DNA of 6,317 nucleotides from a bacterium (GTDB taxonomy: Bacteria > Actinomycetota > Actinomycetes > Actinomycetales > Actinomycetaceae): assembly GCA_030544165.1 (NCBI GenBank), contig JAUNRP010000071.1, positions 1 through 6,317 on the forward strand, read 5' to 3'. A model generated the notes under the pieces. It had not been told where the DNA came from. It searched no databases and saw only the letters and a program-made list of their open reading frames with translations. How positions within the stretch are numbered: position 1 is the stretch's first letter; the number at the start of each line of letters is the position of its first letter. Below, piece by piece: positions 1-5,792 of the stretch. The translations under genes were made by a program, and so were the position numbers.

Positions 1-2825
1 TCGGCGCCACCCGCCGCCTCAGCCGCACCGGCCGCACCCGCCGCTCCGGCCAGCGTGAACGCCAGCGGATCGTCCACCTGTCGGGCACCCGCCAGTGCCG
101 AGGTGTGGTGGAGCTGCGGTCCGTCCCCGCGCCAGAGGGACGTCGTGAGGGTGCCGTCCGGGTTGGCCTGGATCGCCAGCGTCCGCGCCTGCGCCCCGGA
201 CTGTGCCAACTGCTGGGCGACGGCGGGGGTCACGTTCGCCGGGGCTGCCCCGAGTACCTGCAGCTCGGGAATCTCGGATCGCGCACTGGCCACCCACACG
301 CCCGTGGCCGCGAGCGCGCTGAGTGCCGCCGCACCGGCCAGGAGGGCGGAGACGAGGTGGCGCCAGCCGAACTGGTGGCGGGCCAGCATCTGCGGCAGGC
401 CATCCGAGCCCGCGAGCGCGGCCACCAATACCCCGAGGAGCGCGAGCGAGGTGCCCGCGCCGGGCCACGCCCGCACCGCCGTGCCACCGGCATCCACGCC
501 CACGGCCACGTGGGGCGCGGCGAGCGCGAGGGCGAGGCCGAGGACCGCGAACAGCCACCCCACCCGCACGATCCGGCCGCGGAAGGTGCCCCGCACCAGC
601 GCGATCAGGGCGATCAGGATCGCGAACGCCGTGGGCGCCCACGTCAGCCACACGAACCACTCGGGGAGGCCGCCGGTGCCGGTGGCGGCGGGGATCCCCA
701 CCAGCACCGCGAGCGGGGTGGCGGGCTCGTACCCGAACGCAGGGCCCGCTCCCGCGGCGAGCGCCTCCCACTCCCCCGTGCGCACCAGCGCCGTAACAAG
801 GGGCGCCAGCAGCGCGAGGGCGGGCAGCGGGAGGAACCACGTGGTGCGGCGCGCGGGGGTGAACAGGAGCGCCAGCCAAAGCAGCAGAGCCGGGGCGAGC
901 AGCAGGGGTGCGGCCACCGCGAGCGCCGCGAGCAGGAGCGCGGCGGCGGCTCCGGCGCCGAGCGAGGGCCGCACGGTGGCCACGGGATCCGCCGGGGCGG
1001 TGACGGCCGGGGCGGAGACCATGGGCTCGGCCGTCGCATCGCCATCCGCCGAGGGCACGGAATCGGGGTGCACCACCCTCTTGGCGCCCACCATTCCGGA
1101 GAGGATCACGTCCCGGCGGGCTGATCCGGTGGCGCGGCGGAGCGCGATCACCAGGAACGGCAGCACCACGTGCACCAGCGTGGGGCCGAGGCGTCCCTGC
1201 AGCACCGCGAACAGGAGGGAGGGGGCCAGCGCCCACAGCACGGTGGCCCACACGCGCAGGCCGATGGAGCGGGTGAGGGTCCCGGCGGCGAACCACGCCC
1301 CCACCCCCGCCACCGGCACGGCCAGGAGCAGGAGCGCCGTGGCGGCGGCCCCGAGGCTGATGCCGGTCACCATCGGCACCAACGCCGCGAAGTAGAGGGG
1401 GTCGGCGGGACCGGGGGAGCCGTGGCCCGCCGGAATCCAACCGGAGGTCACCAGCTCGAACACCTCACCGAACCGGGCGTTGCTCCCCAGCAGGGCGCCG
1501 CCGGAGAGCTGGCCGATCCCGAGGAGCCGGGACAGCCCGATCGCGGCCACGCCCACCAGCAGGGTGGTGAGGATGATCCCGGTGGAGCGCCTGCGGGCCG
1601 CGAGAGCCGCCCGCTCCGCCAGTTCCAACTCGGAGGGCGCCTCGTGGATCTCCCGTGACTCGGCGGCCATCCGGCGCAGCTCGCGCTTCTTCCGCCGGAT
1701 CTCGCGGGCGGAGACCTCGAGGTCCGCCAGGCGGGAGGCGGAGACCACCTGGGTGCCGCGGATCCGGCGCCGCCCCGCCATCCAGAGGTCCGGCCGGGAG
1801 AGCACCGCGAACCCGGAGGAGAGCTCGGCCCGCGCCCGCCCCATGTCCTTCATGGCGAACCGGCCGATCGCCCGGATCGGGGTGAGGACCAGCAACAACG
1901 CCAGCACCAGCGGGAGCTGCCACCCGGGCACCGCGAGGAGCCAGTTGTAGAGCTGTGCACGCCGGCGCGCCCCGTAGGACCGCGCAAAATCGGGGGTGGT
2001 GGCCTTGGGCGGGCCGTGCCCGAACGAACGCAGCCCCAGGTAGGTGGCGCGGGCGTGTTCCACGGCGGCGGCGGGCACCATCACCACGCGGTAGCCGGCC
2101 AGCCGCGCCCGGCGGCACAGCTCCAGCCCGTCCCCGAACGGCCCCAACGCCGGATCGGTTCCCTCCAGCTTGGCCCACACGTCCCGGCGCACGATCGCCC
2201 CGGCGAGCCCCACCGCCAGCACGTCCGCCACGGAGTCGTGCTGGCCCTGGTCGATCTCGTCCTCGTCGATCGGGTTGTGGCGCCGCGCGGAGCGGGTGGC
2301 CTGGATCCCCACCTCGAGCAGGTGCTCGGGCCGCGCCCAGTCGAGCTGCTTTGCCCCGGCGATCCCGATGGACGGCCCGGACTCCCCCACCCGCAGCAAC
2401 TCCTCGAGGGCGCGCGGCTGCGGGGCGGAGTCATCGTGGAGGAGCCACACCCACCCGGCCGTGGTGTCCGAATGGACGATCGGGACGTCCCCCGTGCGGG
2501 TCTGGTGGAGCTTGTCCGCCTTCCGCTGCGCCTCCGCGTTCAGCACGAGGCCCCGCTTCACGGCATCCCCGAACGTGGTGGACTCAGGAGCCCGCACCAC
2601 CCGCACCGTCATCCGGGCATCGAGGCCGAGCTCCGTGGCGATCGCCCGGATGTCCTCTCCCGTGCCCAGATCGCGGCCCTGGGCGTAGATGTCCACCACC
2701 ACCAGCCGCGTGGGCGCCCACGTCTGCGCCCCCACGCCCTCGAGCGTGTGCCGCAGGTACGGGGTCACCCCGCAGGTCACCACGATCGCGGTGACCTCAG
2801 GACGAGTGGGGGCAGAATCCAGCAT
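1..2825 (-). CDS. Large membrane-anchored family 2 glycosyltransferase, C-terminus beyond window
   Basis: The frame is open for 941 codons from an ATG at 2825 to the window edge, with no stop. Residues about 11-257 look like a GT-A family 2 catalytic domain: a beta strand opening (VTAIVVTCG), an HDDS metal/nucleotide-sugar motif at 130-133, a GDGLELCRRA helix at 231-240 corresponding to the family's conserved acidic/Arg region, and a VEH at 255-257. Hydrophobic segments follow at about 301-320 and 416-437, with a charged, Arg/Glu-rich, probably coiled cytosolic linker between them (325-412). About eight to ten more hydrophobic segments follow up to residue 845. The loop SGWIPAGHGSPGPADP (461-476) recalls the first extracytoplasmic loop of GT-C-type enzymes, but that is inference. 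Likely role: transfer of a sugar to a lipid or envelope polysaccharide at the membrane; the substrate is unknown. The start lies 14 bases after the whiB2 stop with only a weak Shine-Dalgarno, suggesting translational coupling. Family assignment is firm; specificity is not. Confidence 0.88.
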   Translation of the reverse strand, partial: MLDSAPTRPEVTAIVVTCGVTPYLRHTLEGVGAQTWAPTRLVVVDIYAQGRDLGTGEDIRAIATELGLDARMTVRVVRAPESTTFGDAVKRGLVLNAEAQRKADKLHQTRTGDVPIVHSDTTAGWVWLLHDDSAPQPRALEELLRVGESGPSIGIAGAKQLDWARPEHLLEVGIQATRSARRHNPIDEDEIDQGQHDSVADVLAVGLAGAIVRRDVWAKLEGTDPALGPFGDGLELCRRARLAGYRVVMVPAAAVEHARATYLGLRSFGHGPPKATTPDFARSYGARRRAQLYNWLLAVPGWQLPLVLALLLVLTPIRAIGRFAMKDMGRARAELSSGFAVLSRPDLWMAGRRRIRGTQVVSASRLADLEVSAREIRRKKRELRRMAAESREIHEAPSELELAERAALAARRRSTGIILTTLLVGVAAIGLSRLLGIGQLSGGALLGSNARFGEVFELVTSGWIPAGHGSPGPADPLYFAALVPMVTGISLGAAATALLLLAVPVAGVGAWFAAGTLTRSIGLRVWATVLWALAPSLLFAVLQGRLGPTLVHVVLPFLVIALRRATGSARRDVILSGMVGAKRVVHPDSVPSADGDATAEPMVSAPAVTAPADPVATVRPSLGAGAAAALLLAALAVAAPLLLAPALLLWLALLFTPARRTTWFLPLPALALLAPLVTALVRTGEWEALAAGAGPAFGYEPATPLAVLVGIPAATGTGGLPEWFVWLTWAPTAFAILIALIALVRGTFRGRIVRVGWLFAVLGLALALAAPHVAVGVDAGGTAVRAWPGAGTSLALLGVLVAALAGSDGLPQMLARHQFGWRHLVSALLAGAAALSALAATGVWVASARSEIPELQVLGAAPANVTPAVAQQLAQSGAQARTLAIQANPDGTLTTSLWRGDGPQLHHTSALAGARQVDDPLAFTLAGAAGAAGAAEAAGGA

Positions 2826-2839
2826 CGGCTGGAGCGGAA

Positions 2840-3169
2840 TCAGACCGCGCGGCGGCGGATGCGGCGGCGCTCGCGCTCGGACAGCCCGCCCCAGATCCCG
2901 AACCGCTCATCGTTCTGGAGCGCGTAGGAGAGGCACTCGGAGCGGACCTCGCAGGAGGCGCACACCCGCTTGGCCTCACGGGTGGAGCCGCCCTTCTCCG
3001 GGAAGAACGCCTCCGGATCGGTCTGCGCGCACAGCGCCCGGTCCTGCCACGCGAGCGCTCCCTCATCGAACAGGTCGATCAGGTTGAGCTCGTTGCTGGG
3101 GCGGAGGGCGGGAGGCGCACTCAGGGGTCGGGCGTCTGTGAACGGTCCTTCACCAAGTACGTTCCACAT
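2840..3169 (-). CDS. whiB2: WhiB-family [4Fe-4S] transcriptional regulator (WhiB2/WhmD type)
   Basis: This 109-residue protein has the full WhiB signature. Four cysteines at residues 47, 70, 73 and 79 have spacing C-x22-C-x2-C-x5-C and would ligate a 4Fe-4S cluster. The beta-turn GIWGG is at 91-95, and a basic tail (RRRIRRR, 101-107) would contact DNA. The core around ALCAQTDPEAFFPEKGG closely matches the WhiB2/WhmD subfamily as I remember it. Members of that subfamily act with WhiA and the principal sigma factor to control septation and division genes. The residues before about 40 are variable in the family. The ATG at 3169 is chosen because AGGAGA stands five bases upstream. The gene is followed after 14 bases by the glycosyltransferase on the same strand, so the two are probably cotranscribed. 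It is divergent from the TIGR03089 gene. The subfamily assignment is from motif recall, not alignment. Confidence 0.95.
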   Translation of the reverse strand: MWNVLGEGPFTDARPLSAPPALRPSNELNLIDLFDEGALAWQDRALCAQTDPEAFFPEKGGSTREAKRVCASCEVRSECLSYALQNDERFGIWGGLSERERRRIRRRAV

Positions 3170-3174
3170 CCGCT

Positions 3175-3180
3175 TCTCCT
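3175..3180 (-). promoter_or_regulatory. Ribosome binding site of whiB2
   Basis: On the minus strand AGGAGA is separated by five bases from the ATG at 3169-3167. It fixes the whiB2 start and contrasts with the two genes here that appear to lack a leader. Confidence 0.75.
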
Positions 3181-3254
3181 ATCCACGTGCCGGGCCCACC
3201 TGGGTCGCGAGGCCTCGGCGCCTTCTCGACCGGGGTACCGGCGTCCTGCCTTAA

Positions 3255-3270
3255 ATTACATAGGTGTAAT
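3255..3270. repeat. Perfect inverted repeat over the whiB2 -10 element
   Basis: ATTACA (3255-3260) and TGTAAT (3265-3270) are perfect inverted copies separated by TAGG. One arm is the predicted -10 hexamer of whiB2. A dimeric regulator bound here would block or alter open-complex formation, so it is a candidate operator. Short palindromes in AT-rich promoters can also occur by chance. Confidence 0.4.
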
Positions 3271-3283
3271 CCGCGTGAGTCAA
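3255..3283 (-). promoter_or_regulatory. Predicted whiB2 promoter (-35 TTGACT, 17-bp spacer, -10 TGTAAT)
   Basis: Reading the minus strand, TTGACT (3283-3278) is followed after exactly 17 bases by TGTAAT (3260-3255). These match the principal sigma factor consensus at five of six positions each. The expected transcription start is near 3248, giving a leader of roughly 80 bases before whiB2. This AT-rich patch stands out in otherwise very GC-rich DNA. The leader also contains a perfect 10-bp palindrome (CGAGGCCTCG, 3208-3217), for which I claim no function. Confidence 0.6.
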
Positions 3284-3407
3284 GCGGTAGGGAGGTAACG
3301 GTACGGAGCTTCCCGGCGTGTCGCGCGGCGTGTTGTCAGTGGCGAGGTGGAAGATTCCGCCTCCCTCCACCCCCTTCGCCCCGTCCAACCGCCTCTCCGC
3401 GCCCCCA

Positions 3408-3413
3408 TAGGCT
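3408..3413 (+). promoter_or_regulatory. -10 element of a leaderless promoter for the TIGR03089 gene
   Basis: TAGGCT fits the actinobacterial TANNNT -10 pattern and ends exactly six bases before the ATG at 3420, which places transcription start at the A of the start codon. The GGGAG at 3414-3418 is only one base from the ATG, too close to work as a normal Shine-Dalgarno, which supports a leaderless mRNA. No convincing -35 hexamer is visible around 3385-3391. Confidence 0.5.
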
Positions 3414-3419
3414 GGGAGC

Positions 3420-4130
3420 ATGCAGCTCGGCTCCCCCTCTGGCCCACCGCCGGCCACCACGCGCGAACTCCTCTCCCGCCTCCACCGCTCCCCCCGCCCC
3501 GCGCTCACCCAGTACGGCGACGGCGCCGCCCCCTTCCCCGGCACCTCACCCGTCCGCGTGGAACTCTCCGGCAAGGTGATCGCGCAGTGGGCCTACAAGT
3601 GCGCCAACCTCCTGTGGGAGGAGGGAGTCGGAGAGGGCGATCTCCTCACCCTGGACGCCTCCCCCACCTGGCGCGCCCTCCCCTGGGCCCTGGGCGCCTG
3701 GCTGCAGGGCGTCACCCTGGCCACCCTCCCGCAGGAGGGCGCCGTCACCGTCACCGACCGCCCCGAGGGCGCCGTCGGCGGCCTGGTGGTGGCCCTCCCG
3801 CACGATCCCCTCGCGCTCGCCTGGGGCGGCGGCCTGCCCCCCGGGGTGCTCGACGGCGCAGCGGACGTCGCGTCACAGGCCGACCTCCCGCTCGGGTCGG
3901 CCGAGCCCGCCGAGTCCTCGGTGGCGCTCGCGGACGCCGGCATCAGGTTCGGGGACCTCTACGAGGTGATCGGCGTGGGCGCCTCCCGGCGGGTGCTGGT
4001 GGAGGCAAGCAGCACCTGGGACCTGGTGCGCCGCAGTGTGGCGGCGTGGCGAGCGGGAGGCGGCGTCGTCGTCGTGAATGGGGTGGACGGGGAGGCGCTG
4101 GAACGGATCCGCACCCAGGAGGGGCTCTAG
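3420..4130 (+). CDS. TIGR03089 family protein (truncated AMP-binding-like fold)
   Basis: This 236-residue protein matches the actinobacterial TIGR03089 family. The recognisable block is at residues 46-97: RVELSGKVIAQWAYKCANLL, then GVGEGDLLTLD, then a W-rich ALPWALGAWLQG helix. This resembles the N-terminal subdomain of acyl-CoA synthetase/AMP-binding enzymes. The protein is less than half the length of those enzymes. I see no Ser/Thr/Gly-rich P-loop, so it is unlikely to adenylate anything by itself. Molecular function is unknown. Relatives in mycobacteria lie near LCP (LytR-CpsA-Psr) and envelope sugar genes, which fits the neighbouring glycosyltransferase. The start is set by a -10 element six bases upstream. 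The gene ends in a CTAG whose reverse strand also reads as a stop. It is convergent with the toxin-antitoxin gene. Confidence 0.88.
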   Translation: MQLGSPSGPPPATTRELLSRLHRSPRPALTQYGDGAAPFPGTSPVRVELSGKVIAQWAYKCANLLWEEGVGEGDLLTLDASPTWRALPWALGAWLQGVTLATLPQEGAVTVTDRPEGAVGGLVVALPHDPLALAWGGGLPPGVLDGAADVASQADLPLGSAEPAESSVALADAGIRFGDLYEVIGVGASRRVLVEASSTWDLVRRSVAAWRAGGGVVVVNGVDGEALERIRTQEGL

Positions 4131-4178
4131 GGTCCTACGGGAGGGCCAGCCGCTGGAAGTGCAGCCGGACTGGTCGAG
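4118..4178. repeat. Left copy of the imperfect direct repeat flanking the toxin-antitoxin cassette
   Basis: The first 15 bases (GGAGGGGCTCTAGGG, 4118-4132) are identical to 5738-5752. After a gap that is seven bases longer here, the stretch from GGCCAGCCG (4144) to TCGAGG (about 4178) matches 5757-5792 with about six mismatches in 35 bases. The repeat covers the real 3' end of the TIGR03089 gene plus non-coding DNA. It ends within about five bases of the toxin-antitoxin stop codon. Confidence 0.7.
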
Positions 4179-4180
4179 GC
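4131..4180 (-). pseudogene. Remnant of a DUF3152 C-terminal tail
   Basis: On the minus strand this stretch reads LDQSGCTSSGWPS, which parallels LDLAGCTPNGWPNP at the end of the intact DUF3152 gene at the right of the window. Shared features are the Leu-Asp, Gly-Cys-Thr and Gly-Trp-Pro positions. Compared with the intact copy it has seven extra bases before the CTAG, so the stop is out of frame. No DUF3152 coding sequence lies upstream, because the toxin-antitoxin gene occupies that position. I read it as a decayed end fragment left by insertion or duplication. It is short, so the call rests on agreement of both DNA and peptide similarity. Confidence 0.5.
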
Positions 4181-4182
4181 GG

Positions 4183-5652
4183 CTACGTGGAGAGGGTGAT
4201 CGCGAGCGGATTGGTGATCCCCTCCGCCACCCGCATTGCATCCCCGAACGCTGCGGACGCGGTTTCCACCGCGGCTCCGTACCTGGTGTGGCCAGCGCTG
4301 GCTTGGGGGATCTTCGAGGCCATCCGCTCGTACTCCTCCGGCCAACCCTCAGATGGAGGGACGATCTCGCTCGGCATGTGGAGGATTCCTCGCAGCTCCC
4401 GCTGTTGAGCTATCGCCAGGGCGAGGGCATCCTGATCGATCTCCTCACGTGAGGATCCAATGATGGCCAGGTCGTAGAGGTCACGGTAACGAGTGGATGG
4501 AAGGGACTGGTGGGTCTCATACATGGCACACAGCTTGTCGGCGACCTGGTTCTCCAGGGGGTAGAGGGTGAGGCTGAGGCGGGTGGGGTATCCGGGGATG
4601 TCCGCACCATCGCCCCTGTCCACGATGATGCGCGCTGGCGGGGCGACGAGCCGGACATCACCAGAGACGTCGATAGGAAAGGATGCAACCTGGGTGGAGC
4701 GGTCCATCACCGTCACCATGACACGGCTGGATCCGCCATCATCGGCCCGCGCGGAATTGGCGATCTCGACCAGGTAGGTGTACCTCCCGATCTGCTTCCC
4801 GTCCATGGCGTTGACAATGTCGCGTGCGGCGCGAGCCGCGGACCTCTCGGTGTCTCGGAAGATGTCAAGGTCACGGGACATTCGGGCATTGTCGATACGG
4901 GCGAAGATCCCGGTGCCGCCCTTCAGCACCCAGTCGTCCCGGCCCTTCATGAGCTCGTGGGCGAACAGCATCCGGTGGAAGGTGCCGTACACCACTTCAG
5001 GTTGCTGCCCATTGGCAGCGGCGACGGCTCGAAGCTTCGTCCGAACCGACTGGTCAGCCGGCGGCCTCGCGTACTCGGGCGCGATCTGACGCAGCACCTT
5101 GGAGTTCTCAATGTCCTTCCTCTCGAGCACACCCTTCTCGAGTGCATCAGAGATCGCTGCGTGGATGTGGTCGTCGTCCCACCGGGAGACCTTGATGATG
5201 TCCTCGAGAGTGCGGCGGGGGGATGTGACGGGGAGCCCGTCGTGATACTGGATGGTTGCGCCGGGAAATGAACCACGGTGTAGTCCGATATCGGGCTGCT
5301 TGGTGTCGATCCGGTGGGTGGAGGTGACGTACATCTTGGCGGGAGCGAAGTTGCCGATTCCCCACACGAGGGCGGCACTCTCGTGGGAGACCACAATGGG
5401 AGCTTCAGATCCATCCCCGCTCCGCGAGGTGTCGAGGGCGAGCCACAGGGCGCGGATGTCCTGGAGGCTCCCCGAGGGAACACCCGCCATCGCATAGACA
5501 CCGCGGCGCACGCGGTAGGCGCCTCCACCCGCAACAAGTCGGGCGATCTCCGCGTTTCGCACCCCCACCTCGGACGCCTGCCTGCTGGTGAACATGCCCC
5601 ACTGGCCCGCTGCGATGGCCCCGACTTCCTCAAGCACCTCCTCGCGTTTCAT
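4183..5652 (-). CDS. Single-polypeptide type IV toxin-antitoxin: AbiEi antitoxin fused to AbiEii/MenT-like nucleotidyltransferase
   Basis: The protein is 489 residues from the ATG at 5652. Residues 1-56 form an AbiEi-type winged helix (GMFTSRQASEVGV recognition region, then YRVRRGVYAMAG). Residues about 60-195 carry the AbiEi C-terminal pattern (VSHESAALVWGIGN at 88-101; LPVTSPRRTLEDI at 140-152). From about 202 an AbiEii/MenT toxin domain begins: KGGTGIF at 244-250 and DLD at 261-263 give the GG-x(14)-DxD nucleotidyltransferase site, and NQVADKLCAMYE (368-379, candidate Lys373) plus RYRDLYDL (388-395) match the later motifs. Characterised relatives are two separate, usually overlapping genes; the toxin transfers nucleotides (to tRNA 3' ends in MenT) and the antitoxin also represses the operon. 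Here both halves are in one frame with key residues intact. An in-frame GTG at 5700 would add 16 residues, but those codons are the promoter palindrome, so I prefer 5652. No internal Shine-Dalgarno is visible for a free toxin. GC content is lower than in neighbours, suggesting transfer. Confidence 0.85.
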   Translation of the reverse strand: MKREEVLEEVGAIAAGQWGMFTSRQASEVGVRNAEIARLVAGGGAYRVRRGVYAMAGVPSGSLQDIRALWLALDTSRSGDGSEAPIVVSHESAALVWGIGNFAPAKMYVTSTHRIDTKQPDIGLHRGSFPGATIQYHDGLPVTSPRRTLEDIIKVSRWDDDHIHAAISDALEKGVLERKDIENSKVLRQIAPEYARPPADQSVRTKLRAVAAANGQQPEVVYGTFHRMLFAHELMKGRDDWVLKGGTGIFARIDNARMSRDLDIFRDTERSAARAARDIVNAMDGKQIGRYTYLVEIANSARADDGGSSRVMVTVMDRSTQVASFPIDVSGDVRLVAPPARIIVDRGDGADIPGYPTRLSLTLYPLENQVADKLCAMYETHQSLPSTRYRDLYDLAIIGSSREEIDQDALALAIAQQRELRGILHMPSEIVPPSEGWPEEYERMASKIPQASAGHTRYGAAVETASAAFGDAMRVAEGITNPLAITLST

Positions 5653-5692
5653 ACGTAGATAGTAACACCATGTGTAACTTTCGACGTATGAA
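5648..5692. promoter_or_regulatory. 45-bp concentric interrupted palindrome, probable autoregulatory operator
   Basis: Outer arms TTCATACGT (5648-5656) and ACGTATGAA (5684-5692) are perfect 9-bp inverted copies. Inner arms AGTAACAC (5661-5668) and GTGTAACT (5672-5679) match at seven of eight positions. Both pairs share the same centre, base 5670. Across the whole element 18 of 22 symmetric pairs match. It overlaps the predicted -10 element and the ATG of the toxin-antitoxin gene. AbiEi antitoxins are known to repress their own promoter through inverted repeats, so the fused winged helix is the obvious ligand. Confidence 0.7.
5659..5664 (-). promoter_or_regulatory. -10 element of a leaderless promoter for the toxin-antitoxin gene
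   Basis: On the minus strand TACTAT (TANNNT type) is followed by six bases and then the ATG at 5652, so transcription would begin at the start codon. No Shine-Dalgarno is present between them. The -35 region (about 5682-5687) is weak and falls in the outer palindrome arm, consistent with an element that can be fully occluded by a repressor. Confidence 0.55.
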
Positions 5693-5737
5693 TCACGCAC
5701 ACTGAGGCCCGGAGCCCAGGCAGCGGGAGGTGGATCG

Positions 5738-5792
5738 GGAGGGGCTCTAGGGGTTCGGCCAGCCGTTGGGGGTGCAGCCGGCCAGATCGAGG
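5738..5792. repeat. Right copy of the imperfect direct repeat flanking the toxin-antitoxin cassette
   Basis: This copy matches the one at 4118-4178 and contains the real 3' end of the DUF3152 gene. Immediately left of it, the plus-strand frame ending at the TAG of 5748-5750 reads RQREVDREGL and stop. It shares the terminal EGL-stop with the intact TIGR03089 gene (RIRTQEGL and stop). That side may therefore be a worn remnant of the TIGR03089 end, although only the last 13-15 bases are clearly alike. Confidence 0.65.

Noticed and set aside
55..1395. Long open frames on the plus strand opposite the glycosyltransferase, including 105-1124 and 1955-2927
   Set aside because: Their translations are low-complexity Arg/Ala/Pro/Gly mixtures typical of antisense frames in very GC-rich genes, and the minus-strand frame has clear GT2 motifs throughout.
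2797..3066. 89-residue minus-strand frame overlapping whiB2
   Set aside because: It is an out-of-frame shadow of whiB2, which has the four cysteines, GIWGG and a ribosome binding site.
4131..4182. Intrinsic terminator between the convergent genes
   Set aside because: Only a tiny CCAG-CCG-CTGG stem is visible, with no T-run; the sequence is better explained as the repeat/remnant.
3347..4408. 353-residue plus-strand frame overlapping the TIGR03089 gene and the toxin-antitoxin end
   Set aside because: It is Arg/Pro/Gly-rich, crosses two recognised genes and has no recognisable domain.
5653..5700. GTG at 5700 as start of the toxin-antitoxin protein
   Set aside because: The added 16 codons coincide with the palindrome and -10 element, no Shine-Dalgarno precedes it, and the family-like sequence starts at the ATG of 5652.
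4118..5792. Insertion sequence or integrase-driven element
   Set aside because: No transposase or recombinase gene and no terminal inverted repeats are present, so only the flanking direct repeat is claimed.
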